Below are positions 11,623 to 23,405 of a DNA stretch of 64,000 nucleotides, one piece after another (position 1 is the first letter of the stretch; each line of letters begins with the position of its first letter). The DNA is taken from assembly GCA_964016985.1 (NCBI GenBank), contig OZ024823.1, forward strand, positions 127,587,692 through 127,651,691, read 5' to 3'. The notes below the pieces were generated by a model. That model had not been told where the DNA came from. It saw nothing but the letters and a program-made list of their open reading frames with translations, and did not search any database. The position numbers and the translations under genes are program-made. The stretch comes from Anodontia alba. Taxonomy: Eukaryota; Mollusca; Bivalvia; Lucinida; Lucinidae.

Positions 11623-11718
11623 ACCGTTCATCAGATACATCAGGGGCAGATAACTCCAGAATGGCCAAAGTAGCATTCCTTGGTCTAAATCTGCTGTCTA
11701 AAGTGATCTGTATATGCC

Positions 11719-12324
11719 ATGTTCATCCAGGTACGCCATATAGTAAAGAAAGTGCAGGCCAAAAACATTTATCTGATACAGAAAAAGCAGTAACTCTGTC
11801 AATAGTTAACAGATTTTGCCTAATAACAATTCCAAAGCACTCATTTCTGATACAAATGTAAATGCAAAACGTTAAGACGGACGCTCACACGGTAAAACAT
11901 TATACCCTGGCACTGGCGTGTGGTAAGGTATAAAAAAAACAATTCTGTCGTTCCTCATTTCATCAAACAAGTCCGTCTAGGTGATATACTAGATGAATAT
12001 TAGCTGTCTTAAGCTTACCGGTACAATTCAAAGCCAAAACAAAACTCAGTAATGGGTTCTCATTCTAAGATGACATTTATTTATTTGTTTATTTATTTAT
12101 CGTTATTATTATTTTTGTTTTATCATTTTTCCTAAAACTGAGGTTATTATTATTATTATTATTATTATTATTTTGTTTATCATTTTCCTTAAAACTGAGG
12201 TTTGATGTTCTATTAAGTTTATCGTTAAGATGACTGGATACGCGTCCAAAGGAGATTACCCTGATCTGAAACCATGTTTCCCTTCTCACCTCAAGTTAGG
12301 CTATTCTTCACTTACCAACAATGG
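11719..12324. other. Gene-less stretch with an (ATT)n run
   Basis: An (ATT)n microsatellite at about 12144-12173 and TTTA-rich sequence near 12075-12100. No exon is supported. Confidence 0.5.
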
Positions 12325-12490
12325 GTAGATTTAGCAGACGACAAATTGGATGACATTTTGATGACATTTTCTTATTTTCCCAGAAAACAGGACCTAAGGA
12401 GACAATCTGCATCAAGTGTCAGATCCTATTTTCTAAGAATATAAAAATATTTCAAAATGGCGCCCACTGAATCTTATACCCAGCATGCAG
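12325..12490. repeat. Family F element
   Basis: TAGCAGACGACAAATTGGAT on the left, AGAAAACAGGACC in the middle, and GGCGCCCACTGAATCTTATA then CAGCATGCAGAGTGTTAA on the right; diverged ends. Confidence 0.6.
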
Positions 12491-12604
12491 AGTGTTAAAA
12501 GGAATGAATTTGCTTCCTTTGAAATAGCAGTTAATACACCAGGGAAACAAAGTATCTTCTGTTTAAGTTGTAGTCCTTTGAACAGATAGGCTAACACTTT
12601 CAGC

Positions 12605-12805
12605 TCAGCGTGCTCTCTCTCCCTCAGTCCCTCTCTGTCTCTCATTCTCTGCCTCGCCCTCTCAGTGTTTCTTAGTCTCTCTTTATCACTCAGTATCTCT
12701 GTATGTCTCAGTCTCTCTCCCTCTCTCTCCCTTAATCTCTCGCTCTGTCTGTCTCAGTATCCCTCTCTCTCAGTCTCTCTCCCTATCAATCTCTGTCTCT
12801 CTCTA

Positions 12806-12846
<41 letters not shown>

Positions 12847-12848
12847 GG
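12605..12848 (+). repeat. CT-rich degenerate microsatellite
   Basis: TCTCTC runs interspersed with TCTG and TCAG units and a (CTGT)n stretch at about 12807-12830. The 126-codon open frame over it, rich in S and L, is an artefact of the repeat. Confidence 0.9.
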
Positions 12849-13335
12849 GGAATATTCATTTACAACATGGGAAAAGTGTCATTATGCCATATATACTAAC
12901 AGTGAAGACCCAGATCAGTCTGCACATCTGTACAGTACGGACAGAGAAGACAAAATCATACTGCACAGATGTGCGAGTTGAGCTGAATCTTCGTTCACAA
13001 GACACACAAAATCTTTTTAATGCTGTGGCTTATCTCAAAACATAATTTGCTACTACAGCAGGATTAAGGCTTAGTCATGAGATCTTACATACGTTTTAGT
13101 ACCAAAAGGACCTAGGGAATCACATTCCTAAATACATGACTATTTAACAGACTGCATCTCCGGGACCTCACTATGACAATTTACTTGATTTCAGTTACAT
13201 TCCTGCTTTAACCCAATAATGCCTAGTGGATTCTACTACCGTAACTCTTTGGACTTGTCCATTTCCAGTAAAAAGGGTGTATGGTCAGTTTTTATTTATT
13301 ATTAGCATGTTTTACAGGAATTCCTGTACTTACTG

Positions 13336-13400
13336 CAAGCAGTGTAGATCCTTATCAGACGCCGCGTTCTGTTGCGTCTAAGCTGGGTCTACGCTTTTGC
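13336..13400. repeat. Family D hairpin (GCCGCG core)
   Basis: GCAGTGTAGATCCTTATCAG / TAAGCTGGGTCTACGCTTTTG around GACGCCGCGTTCTGTTGCGTC; arms more diverged than in other copies. Confidence 0.75.
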
Positions 13401-13499
13401 CAATGTCCCTTTTATAGGAAGCTAGGCATAAATGGGTTAATCGAATACCAGATATGTTGTCAGAAAAAAGTAAGATGTTCAGGAAAAAATAGTTAGATT

Positions 13500-14300
13500 G
13501 TTAATACAATGCATAAAGACGGAAATTCTTATTACTTTTATGGAGATGTCATGTAAAACTGGGTTTGTTAGACCCCAAAATGGCGTCTCCACGGGGTCGG
13601 GGAGGGGTAACTTCCTATATATGACATAATACTGATGTGCGTGCCGAATGGCCCCCTTTTTCAGCGCTGCCAGGAATATGATTAGCCCCCTTTTTCAACA
13701 AAAAGTATATGACTGACCCAATTTTCTTCATTAGTATATGAAAGGCCTCACTTTTCTGACATCCTAGTATATGCACATATATTTCGCTCCGAGATTTTTC
13801 GAGGCTGCTTCTTCACTTGGTATTCAATGAAATGACTAAGATATTTGTCTAACTACCAGCAATAAATGGGTACAAAAAATTAAAGGGCAGTATATGAATG
13901 TGTCAATATTTTAGACGATCTAGTATATGAAGGGGTCCATTTCAAAGGCCAGGTATATGAATAGGGTAGGTTTTGAAACACTGGCTCGCACACTCGTACC
14001 GCAATTACCCGTAAGTTACCCTTCCCTCCCACCCCCACGCCCACCCCCACCCAAGGAGTCTCACTTCAAAATAAGGAAGACTTAACATGTCTGCAATATA
14101 CCAAGGTCTGATGGATGACAAAAATCTGAAAATTGTATACACAGCAGTTATCTGTGGGTCAGTGACTTGTTAGTCGGGTCATCACTGATAATGACCATTA
14201 CTGTTAACCTTGGGAATTCACACATTTGGTAGATTTTCTACCACTTTTTATAAGAAAGACAACTTCGTGATTTCCTGTTTGCTTTTCTCTAAATCAATCC
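13500..14300. other. Gene-less stretch, repeated TATATGAA motifs
   Basis: Irregularly spaced AGTATATGA/TATATGAA words at about 13700-13970 separated by C-rich or T-rich spacers hint at a decayed tandem repeat. Nothing coding is recognised. Confidence 0.4.
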
Positions 14301-14304
14301 CCTT

Positions 14305-14395
14305 TTGAAAAAAATGTCTTCTATAAAAGAAAAGAATTTTCTCCCAAGAGCAGCAAAGTCTTTCGTTTTAGAGCAGACCCCTATTCAGAAGGGAG
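14305..14395. repeat. Family E hairpin (diverged)
   Basis: AAAAGAATTTTCTCCC mirrored by GCAAAGTCTTTCGTTTTAGA, then CAGACCCCTATTCAGAAGGG. Confidence 0.7.
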
Positions 14396-14639
14396 ACAAA
14401 AGCCATTTTGACAGAGCTGCTTCCCTATTGAAAGTGTATCCATTCTTCTTAAATTAGGAGGGCCAAAATATTTGTTAGGAAGTGTTAGACTGAGTCGGAC
14501 AGAGTTGTAAATGGTACGTTGGAAGGTTGTGAAAGTGTAGCTTTTCGAGTTTTTCTTATTCAACTTGGCCAAACAATAAGGCCTTTACTATCAATACGAC
14601 ATCTCAATTTGTGTATAGAAATGCAGTACAGGACATAAG

Positions 14640-14760
14640 TTGGTTATCTCATTTAACAAATCTAGGTAAAGGAAATAACCAATTTTGCAATGGGAGGCAA
14701 ATGCCTCCCTTTGCAAAATTCGTTGTTTCCCTTACTTTAGATTGGTTTAAGAAGATTACC
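14640..14760. repeat. Hairpin with AATGGGAGGCAAATGCCTCCC core
   Basis: The centre is CCAATTTTGCAATGGGAGGC and its mirror GCCTCCCTTTGCAAAATTCG. Outer arms ATCTAGGTAAAGGAAATAAC and GTTTCCCTTACTTTAGATTG also pair. Confidence 0.75.
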
Positions 14761-15046
14761 AATTTATTTTTCTCAATGACTGTAATCCAGCTTCCTCTGC
14801 ACAGCCCTAATGGACTCAAAACAAACCTGTAAGAAGCTGTCTATATCCCCACTGCAATGCTTCATTTGATTGGTTCTAATTCACATAAATACCCCACTGT
14901 AACAGATATACAGCCATGATAAATACCTCTTGACATGGAAATGTTTGCCTGCCTCTTCATTGAGGGCTACCTTTAAAGAATTTGCTCCCTCAGGTAACAA
15001 ACAAAGGGGTAGGTTTTTTCCTTTAAGACAGTCCCCTTTTTCGACA

Positions 15047-15406
15047 TACAGTCAAACCTCAATAGCTCGAACACTGATGGCTCGTTTACAATGGCCTACT
15101 CGAACTCGTTTTTGTCCCTACGAAATTCTTCCGATAGCTCAAGAAAACAAATATTTAGGAAAATTTTCTTATTCTATCATGAAATTGTATGTTGTGTGTA
15201 CTCATTAGAATCGCCTCATAGAGGCGATTCTAATGAGTACACTCAACATACAATTATTGTGTAGAAAATCGCAAATAATTTTCCTTAATTATCGCTATTT
15301 GCTACCTGACCTGGCGCCACGATTAACCTCAGTGGCTCGAACTACCCATATATCAAACAAATTTCCACGGTCCAAAAGATGTTCGAGCCATTGAAGTTTG
15401 ACTGTA
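15047..15406. repeat. Family C foldback element, copy 1
   Basis: TACAGTCAAACCTCAATAGC on the left and CCATTGAAGTTTGACTGTA on the right are terminal inverted repeats. Near its middle lies ACTCATTAGAATCGCCTCAT with its mirror, the same core that families A and B carry. Confidence 0.85.
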
Positions 15407-15510
15407 CTAGGAGGTAAATTCTTGTTTACAAACATTCTCTCCCTGTAAAATGGCCGAAAATCTTTCATTTCAGGTGTATTCACTCAATCATATTTCAATC
15501 ATATTTCAGA

Positions 15511-15757
15511 CCCTGAAGTTATTAAACTTTTTTTCATGCTCCTCAGCTCAGCATGAAATTTGTTTTAATTATAAATCTCTTACCTTTTTTAAAATACTGA
15601 CAACGTTTTAGAACTTCTTTCATGCTCAACTCAGCTGAGCATGCTCAGCGGAGTTGGGTATGAAAAAAGTTTAAATTGTTGGTATTATCACTTTTTTGAC
15701 CAAGTGAAATTTCAAGCTCAGCTGAGTTGAGCATGAAAACAGTTGTATAACCTGGGG
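15511..15757. repeat. Family P foldback element, copy 1
   Basis: Begins CCCTGAAGTTATTAAACTTT and ends GTTGTATAACCTGGGGG. It contains repeated CATGCTCAACTCAGCTGAGC-type palindromic words. A second copy is at 55908-56148. It abuts the truncated 5' end of the LINE. Confidence 0.75.
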
Positions 15758-15873
15758 GCTAGGTGTATCCACACAGTTACAATCGTGATAACAGTGACGT
15801 TTCTGGTCGCGATTTTAGACAGGACCGACCTCGGGATGGGCGCCGCTGGCGGGATTAGATAGTCGCTGGGTTT

Positions 15874-16749
15874 TGGAATGTCCGGGGCTGGAAATCTGAT
15901 CTCGACAGTGATAATTACATCCTTAGGTCCGAGTGTCTTTTATCGTCTGACATTGACATTCTGGGTGTAGCAGAAACACATCTTACTAGTGGAAATAACT
16001 TAGAATTAGATGGTTTTAAATGGTTCGGTAATAATAGGAAATATATTCATAAAAATGCTAGAGATGGTTCTGGGGGAGTTGGATTTTTTATTCGCAATGA
16101 GTTATTTTTAGATTTTAATGTTTCAGTTTTAGATGATAGTAATGAAGGTATTTTATGGTTGAAACTTAGTCATAAATCGAGCAGCTGAAGCATAGTACCG
16201 TGTGTATGTTACCTGCCACCAGAAAACTCTTCTAGATACTTTGATGTCAATAACTTTTTTGATAATTTACTATCGGATATATATAAGTATCAAAACGAGG
16301 GTATCATGTATGTTTGTGGAGATTTCAATAGCAGATGTGGAGATTTAGATGACTTTATAAGAGGTGTTGACTGCATACCAGATCGCGATATTCTCGATTT
16401 CAATTTGAACAAATATGGAGAAATGTTAATTGACTTTTTGATAAATACAACTATGTATTTTCTGAATGGTAGAGGAAAAAATAATGATTTCACATCTGTA
16501 TCCACAAATGGCAGAGCTGTCGTTGACTACTGTTTTGTTAATCATTCAAATCTAAATAGTTTCTCTAATTTTTCTGTTACAAGGAGTTGCGAGTTTATCA
16601 ATCAATCTGGTAGTCTACATAGAGTTAATCCAGTAGGAATACCTGACCATTCTTTACTGAAATGGAATGTAAGTGTTGGTAATATGTTAGATGGTTCCAA
16701 TAAATCAACTGAGTCTCATCATAGTAAAGAAGAATTTTTTCAAATTTGA
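15874..16749 (+). pseudogene. LINE endonuclease (EEP-type) region, interrupted
   Basis: The frame opens at WNVRGW (15874), a signature of the apurinic-endonuclease-like domain that nicks the target site. Downstream it shows AETHL, a GSGGVGFFI segment, YVCGDFNSR and GIPDHSLLKWNV, the usual order for this fold. One in-frame TGA (16186-16188) interrupts it, and it ends out of frame with the reverse transcriptase. The shift falls at or near the T-run at about 16734-16740. No plausible initiator ATG is seen upstream. Confidence 0.85.
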
Positions 16750-19417
16750 TAGTTCCATTTCTGAAAATTTCCTAAATGATGACGCCCTTTTGTTTCGAGT
16801 AATTGAAGCAATTGCACAACTTGAAAGTAGTTTACGCTCTCAGTCAGATATTGATGGCGTTTACACGGATTGGTGTAAAATTCTGAAAGATCAAATGCTT
16901 AAAGAACTTCCAGTTATCAAACGTAAAAATTGCCAAACTAACTCATTGAATAGCAAAAAGCATGGCCTTAGTAAACCTTGGTGGTCCGATAAATTGGCTG
17001 ACTTATGTTCATCGGTTTGTGATGCTGAAAAACAATGGCTACGTAGTCAGTGTCGAAGTGATAAATTGAAATATAAGTCTAAGTTTGTTAGGGTTCGTAA
17101 GGAATTTGATAAGGAAGTCCAAAGAGCAAAGCGTTCTCATTGGTATTCTTTACAGGAAGAAATTCTAGATGAGTGCAATGTGGATCAATCAAAATTCTGG
17201 AAATCTATTGGTAAAGTCGGTATTTCTCAGACAAATAAAAACACTATACCCATGGAAGTAGCATTAGGCGATGGCTCAATTTCTGTTGATGTCAGTGATG
17301 TTTTACGTAAATGGCGTAATGACTTTCACTCCTTATTCAACGGTTCTGGTCAGGTTACTGATAATGAGCTAGGCACAAGTGATGTCAACACTAGTAGTAA
17401 TATGACTGATAATGTATCTAATCAGCAGCACCAACAGATTTTTAATCAGCACATTAGTATTTTTGAGGTAAAAAAGGCGATAGACTCTGCAAAACGTGGT
17501 AAAGCCACCGGTATAGATAATATTCCCACAGAAGTGCTTAAAAATGACATAGCAGTTTCTTTTTTGCATGTTCTATTTAATATCTGCTTTGACAATGGCA
17601 TTGTTCCTTCTGACTGGGGTAAATGCATAATTAATCCGATTCCTAAATCGTCAACCACAGATAGACGCGATCCCCTCTCTTACAGAGGCATTAGTCTTGC
17701 ACCTGCTATGTACAAATTATACTGCTCTATTTTAAATAGCCGGTTATCTTCTTGGTCAGACGAAAATCATAAGCTAGTTGATGAACAAAACGGTTTTAGA
17801 AAAAGAAGAAGTACCACTGATCATATCTCATCTTCAGTAAATATTATTGACACTAGGAAAAAGTTGAAGAAATCCACATTCTGTGCATTTATTGATTTTA
17901 AGAAAGCTTATGACACCATTAACAGTTCTATGTTATGGAAAAGATTAACTGATATTGGTATTTCTGGTAAGATGTTTCAAGCAGTCAAATCGCTTTATAC
18001 GTCCGTTAAGTCATGTGTACGAGTAAATTCTTATAGAACTGAGTGGTTTGATGTCAACTGTGGTCTCCGTCAGGGATGTGTGTTATCGCCACTTCTGTTT
18101 AATTTGTTTATAAACGATCTTGCCGTTTTTCTGAAATCTCTAGACTTAGGGGTTAAGATTGCAGATGAAAATGTTTGCTTGATGTTATATGCAGATGACG
18201 TAGTACTATTAGCCGAATCTGAAGCTGATCTACAATTAATCTTGAACTCATTGAATGACTGATGTGGTAGAAATGATATGACAGTTAACATGGCAAAAAG
18301 TAATGTCGTCCATTTTCGACCGAAATCGATATCTAAAACCGATGCTATGTTTTCCTGTGGTGATGGCACTATTAGTGTAGCCAATAGATATACATATTTA
18401 GGTGTTGTTTTAAGTGAACATTTAGATTATAATATAATGGTCAAACACGTTGCCCAGAGTGCCAGTAGGGCGCTTGGATTACTAATTGCTAAATGTAAAA
18501 CTATAGGTGGTATCCCATATAATGTATTCACTAAGCTGTACGATTCCGTTGTTTGGCCAGTAATCAGTTATAGTTCATCAATTTTGGGAGTAAGGTCGTA
18601 CTCCTGTATAGATGCTGTTCATAATAGGGCCATGCGGTTTTTCTTAGGGGTGGGCAGATACACACCCAACGATGCTGTCGCAGGTGAAATGGCTTGGAAG
18701 CCCACTTCAGTGCGTCAGTGGAAGAGTGTGGGTCTGTACTGGTCAAAATTAGCTTCAATGGAGAGTAGCCGGCTCAATAAGCGTATTTCTCTCTGGGCAT
18801 ACGAAAAGTCTGGCAGATCATGTCAAAATTGGATGTACCTTGTTTCGGAATTTTTTGCTGCTAACAATTTTGGGCAATACTCGAATATAACAGAAGCAGT
18901 ACCATCATCAAGTCGATTTGTTGCTGATTTTGAAAACATAATTTATGAGAAGTTTGTAACAAATTGGTCAGCTAGGATAAATAGTACTGTCGGTACATCT
19001 GGTAGGGGGAGAAATAAGTTGCGTTCATACAAGACTTTTAAGCAAAATTACATCGTCGAAAACTACTGCAAGATTATACTTCCTATTAGACACAGAGCAG
19101 CTTTTAGCAAATTCCGCTGTGGTGTAGCACCAATTAGGATTGAAACTGGTCGTTATGAAGGTTTGCCTGAGGAGGCTCGTTTATGTCCGTTTTGTAATAT
19201 TCTTGAAAATGAAATACATGTGGTAATGAATTGTATGGTATACGACGATCTCAGGGAACCGCTGTTATCTAAAGCTGCCAATTGTGATCCCACTTTTAAC
19301 TCACTGTCTGAAGTAAACCAGTTTGTATTTTTATTTTCAAGCCCCGATCTAGTCCGTATTTGTGCCAAAACCTGTGCCAAGATTATGCAAAGACGACAAA
19401 CTTTAACTTGTAAATAA
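16741..19417 (+). pseudogene. LINE reverse transcriptase with C-terminal zinc-knuckle, one internal stop
   Basis: Frame 2 is open from before 16741 to a TGA at 18260-18262 and continues in the same frame to TAA at 19417. Reverse transcriptase blocks in order: GKATGIDNIPTEVL, NPIPKS and SYRGISL, EQNGFRKRRST, CAFIDFKKAYDTI (catalytic Asp), GLRQGCVLSPLLFN, and LYADDVVLLAES (the YADD catalytic pair). The later part has NMAKSNVVHFRP, a YLGVVLS thumb motif, and a C-x2-C-x7-H-x4-C knuckle (CPFC...H...C) near the end. Catalytic residues are intact, so apart from the stop it looks recently active. Confidence 0.92.
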
Positions 19418-19680
19418 TCTCATGGTTCTGTTTTTACTACGTCGTCAGTGCTATGACATGTATATAGCTATTCATGATTTATATTGGTTTATGTAATGAT
19501 TCTTTTGAGGATTGTGTATTTCGTGCACGCAATCTGCTCGGAATGTGCGCCACATTTCACACAGTCAATGTAGGGGACATGCTGTCTGGACATTGGTTTC
19601 CGCCACATGTTCTCTGCATTTGGCTGTGTCATCCATGGTCGGTGCATGCACTGCGCGGCTGATGTGAAGGAATCGGTTGG

Positions 19681-19762
19681 CTTTCCGCTGGGTGCAGTTG
19701 CTGCCGCTTAGAGTCGTGTCGCTTTCCGCTGGGTGCAGTTGCTGCCGCTTAGAGTCGTGTCG
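19681..19762 (+). repeat. 41-bp perfect tandem duplication in the LINE 3' region
   Basis: Two identical 41-bp units beginning CTTTCCGCTGGGTGCAGTTG and ending CTTAGAGTCGTGTCG lie head to tail (19681-19721, 19722-19762). Exact identity implies a recent duplication, or a structural feature of this LINE family. Confidence 0.95.
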
Positions 19763-20788
19763 CTTGTAGGTAGGGAACCCTCCCAATCACTTGCGGCACG
19801 TGTCGGCGTCAGCTCTGTGCGGGGTGGGATGCGATTTCGGTTCTTGTATCAGCCTGTGACACATAAACGAGAACCTCTATATAGAGTTGTCGTTTAATAC
19901 AACTGTGATATTTGTTGCGTTTTTATGTGTAAACGGCCTTTTATGATGTATATTTAGTCTCTTATAATTCTGTAAAGAACTGTCTACGGTTTTGTATATG
20001 TATGTATATTTGTATTGTGATAAGATGTACAACAGAATGAGCTTTTAATAAACTGATCACTTGAGACTATAATAAAATATTTCAAATGTAAATTAAATGT
20101 TAATTGCGGACAGACGGTTTGTGCCAGAAACGACCTTGGTAGGCCCCTGTTCCAATCAGACAGCTTCCTGACACATGCCTTCTATACCGCAGTGCTAATC
20201 TCAAAATTTGATAGTATTAATAGATTTTGTATTGTTGCAAGTATTCTGTTTTAATATGATGTCTAGTTTAGTAAATCCATTTTACTACAGTTTATAAGTC
20301 ATTTAATGTTTTAATAAAAACTATGATGATCAGAGCGTAAACAAATGCTTATAAAAGTCTTAAATTATGTACATATTGCTCTGATTGTGATAGGCTGTGT
20401 TTATATCATGTTGAAATCTATAGTGTCTCGTAAGTCCAAAAGGACTGGGTATCAAATATGTTTTATTTCGCTGTATATTTGTATATTTAATTTTATTTGA
20501 TATGTGACACTCAAATAAACAAATAAACCATAAACCAGTAAATAATCATCAACTTTTGTTGTTTTACCACACACACCTCTTGCATCTAAATTAATCTGTT
20601 TAAGAAGTTATGAAAACATGGATGAGGGGTAATCATTCTGCAATGATAATAGAAAGCTGTACATTTATTAAAACATTTCATTCAAGAACAATACTGCTTT
20701 CACAAAAAGAACATAACAACAAAACAACTTGCTGGCTATACATCTTTGATATGAACAATAATTAGAAATTCACAAAATTAGGCAGGCT

Positions 20789-20794
<6 letters not shown>

Positions 20795-20847
<53 letters not shown>
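20795..20847 (+). repeat. (GT)n microsatellite
   Basis: About 26 GT units. Confidence 0.95.
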
Positions 20848-20848
<1 letters not shown>

Positions 20849-20954
20849 CATGAACCAGCAAAGCTCCTGTTTAGACAGCAAATACAAACCCTATATGAAT
20901 ATACAGATTTCTAGGCCTTAAGCCCATAGGTGTAGATAAGAGTGGGTATCAGGT

Positions 20955-21075
20955 AAATATTTTTCTTATTTCTCCATGAAAACATGTTATGGGTACTCAT
21001 TAGAAGCGCCTCACCGAGGCGCTTCTAATGAGTACCCACAACATATTTTTGTGGAGAATTTAGAAAAATATCACT
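20955..21075. repeat. Family B hairpin
   Basis: TTCTTATTTCTCCATGAAAA, then GGGTACTCATTAGAAGCGCC, then TCACCGAGGCGC and the mirrored arm. Confidence 0.85.
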
Positions 21076-21197
21076 GTCAAATATAACAAAGGGAGATAAT
21101 GCTAAATGTACTTGGATTGTAAAAAACTATATCTTGACCATGCATAAAAATTACCATATTTACCCTACTTACTGGGACAGACATGCTTATTTATCTT

Positions 21198-21438
21198 CAT
21201 CAGGAAAACATGCCTATATAATTTTGATCCCCTTAAACCCTACTTGTATATAGTAAAACTGGAGTTTACAGGGGTATACATTATTTTTCTTATTTTGCTC
21301 AAAACATAGATTGTGGGTACTCATTAGAACTGCCTCTCCTGAGCAAAAATATGAAAAATATCAGAATTTTTATCTGAAAATTTACCATTTTTGGTTGTAA
21401 AATTTTCAATATATTTGAATAATCGTGTTTTCCTAATG
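21198..21438 (-). repeat. Family A element, copy 2 (reverse orientation)
   Basis: Starts CATCAGGAAAACATGCCTAT and ends GTGTTTTCCTAATG. The second half of the core palindrome is deleted (CTGCCTCTCCTGAGC). Confidence 0.8.
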
Positions 21439-21654
21439 TCCTTATCACTGCTGGCCTATCTAGGCACACAGAAGAATCTCTAGAAAAACATTCTGATCAA
21501 GTTTTGCACTGTTTCACCTCCAGACACACCTTTTCATGGATTTGTTCAAATTTTAAGAGAACAACTATAAGATGTTACAGTGTCTGAATCTTCAAAGTAA
21601 ATAGGACTTAAATATATATTGCTATAAGACTGTATGTTGTATCATTTTAACCTT

Positions 21655-21880
21655 TGCCACTCTCTAGGCTAATTCAGCAGAAGAAAAATTGGCATTTTTT
21701 TTTTTCATATTTTCCCAGAAATTAGTCTCTGATATCATGCAAATTCATTAGGAAACATTTGCATGAAAAATCAAAGCCTATATATTTCAAAATGTTTCCT
21801 ATGGAATGTCAAGCCCTACCAGGTATTTTCTCATAAAAATTAGAAAAAAAAATAAAATGTCATTTGCTATTATCCAAGAT
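21655..21880. repeat. Family F element (diverged)
   Basis: Mirrored GCAAATTCATTAGGAAACAT/TTTGCATGAAAAATC blocks and flanking CAGCAGAAGAAAAATT; ends unclear. Confidence 0.5.
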
Positions 21881-22000
21881 TTCACATTTAAATACACAGT
21901 AAAATTAAAAAATAATACCACTCCGCTTTTAAGCCCAGCTTTAGCCAGTCCCAAATGACTTTTTGTTGGTATTCTAAATAGTTCCAGACAATAGGGGTAT

Positions 22001-22125
22001 CCACATGTGTTTCTTATTTCTCCACAAAAAATATATTGTGGTACTCATTAGAAGTGCCTCAGTGAGGCACTTCTAATGAGTACCACAACATATTATTTTG
22101 TGGAGAAATAAGAAAAACATTAATA
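22001..22125. repeat. Family B hairpin
   Basis: TTTCTTATTTCTCCACAAAA with mirrored TTTTGTGGAGAAATAAGAAA around GTACTCATTAGAAGTGCCTC and its exact mirror. The stem is nearly perfect over about 50 bp. Confidence 0.88.
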
Positions 22126-22734
22126 CTTTTGGCAGAAAACAGCACCTTATCTGAAACTTTACTCTACATTCAATATTAAGACCGCCCTGCTCATAAGACC
22201 ACTTTTAGGCAGTACCAAATTGGGTCTTGCTAGCAGAAATTTACTGTACTTGCAATGATTAAACATAAAGCTGCTGGTTAAAACTACATTTCCCTAAATT
22301 TTCAGACATTTTTATCTCTTGCCATATTAGTACTCAAATTTAAGCAAGTATACTTTACAACTTATAATGTGTCTAAAAACTTCTGGATCAGTGGCAAATA
22401 GTGTAGATCATGATCAGATGTCATGTCCTGCAGCCTGCACACAGTTTGCTTCCATGTCTGGCTAATTACCAGTACTTATGGGAAATACACAAGATTGTTA
22501 AGCTGGAACATATCTCATTATTCATGAAAACATATAATACTAGATCTTATTAAAATGGTCCCCTTAATGTTTAATATAACTCCAGAGCAGTTAAAAAAAT
22601 AAACAAATATGGAAACTATCAGAATTTATAGTTCTGAAAAAAAAAAACAATTTAAAAATTTGACATACAAGCAAAAATCTATTAGGCACACATTAAGACG
22701 ACCAAATACACCTGATATAGTGTCCATCTTGTTT

Positions 22735-22870
22735 GACAAGGGAGACAACTTTTGTGACTTTCTGTTTGCTTTCCTGTACACTAGGTCCCTTCTGAAAAGG
22801 TGTATACTCTAAAAGGAAAGAATTTGCAAATTCTGTCCTTTTAGTGTAGACATCTTTTCAGAAGGTATGC
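22735..22870. repeat. Family E hairpin with flanks
   Basis: GGGAGACAACTTTTGTGACT at the left, then TCTGAAAAGG, GGAAAGAATTTGCAAATTC and TAGTGTAGACATCTTTTCAG. The loop is shorter than in other copies. Confidence 0.75.
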
Positions 22871-23099
22871 AAAACTACTAGTAATTTGAAGGAGCTGCCT
22901 CCCCTGAAAGTATATCAAATCCCCTTAAACATATACATCTGTATTTTATCAAAACTGAATTAATATTTCACTATATTAAACTCTTGACTGTACAAGTCAC
23001 ACAATGCAGATATTTTTATCATACAGCAACACTAACAATATCAGAAGACAACTGACATACCTCTGACACATAACTATTTTTAAACTAAACCTGTGTTGA

Positions 23100-23400
23100 A
23101 TGACCATTAGTTTACCATATAAATTTCATTTAAATCGGATAAAAGAAAGTCAAATTACTGCACTGAAACCAATACGACTTTTATCAGAGATCTTATTTTG
23201 TGTGAGAATTGATACATAATGCCATGTTTGAACTGAACCTGTGCTGAGTGGCCATAAATTTCCATAAGAAGTCAATATATTGCACAGAAGCAAATGATGT
23301 TTATCACAAAAGTTGTCTACCCTGAAACATAAACGTCTATCAGAACCTGTGATAATGGTCACAGAATCTGTTGGAATTCAATGAAGGAAAGTTTATCTGA
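23100..23400. other. Gene-less stretch, weak internal repeat
   Basis: CTGTGTTGAATGACCATTAG (about 23091) and CTGTGCTGAGTGGCCATAAA (about 23241) are similar, about 150 bp apart, suggesting a decayed tandem repeat. No exon is supported. Confidence 0.4.
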
Positions 23401-23405
23401 TGGGT

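Larger units (their letters stand above)
10802..11718. repeat. Large inverted-repeat element (~0.9 kb)
   Basis: The left arm at about 10802-10893 (contains ACCAAGGAATGCTACTCTGG and ACCTGATGTATCTGATGAAC) is the imperfect reverse complement of the right arm at about 11622-11718. A third, direct, weaker copy of the arm is at about 10960-11025. Inside are a family L block (about 11035-11275) and a hairpin (11531-11622). No transposase is seen, so it would be non-autonomous. Confidence 0.7.
15765..20530 (+). mobile_element. Non-LTR retrotransposon (LINE), jockey/CR1-group, inactivated
   Basis: About 4.8 kb. An R/D-rich tail of an upstream frame ends at a TAG (15856-15858) and is followed in the same frame by an AP-endonuclease domain (WNVRGW, AETHL, GDFN, PDHSLL), then reverse transcriptase and a terminal zinc-knuckle. 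The 3' untranslated part (19418-20530) ends in an A-rich AAATAAAC-type tail. It lacks long terminal repeats, integrase and protease, as expected for a LINE. Clade assignment is from motif impression only. Confidence 0.88.

Noticed and set aside
12665..13045. 126-codon frame rich in Ser and Leu
   Set aside because: It translates a CT-rich microsatellite and then runs into a D-like repeat; no protein signature.
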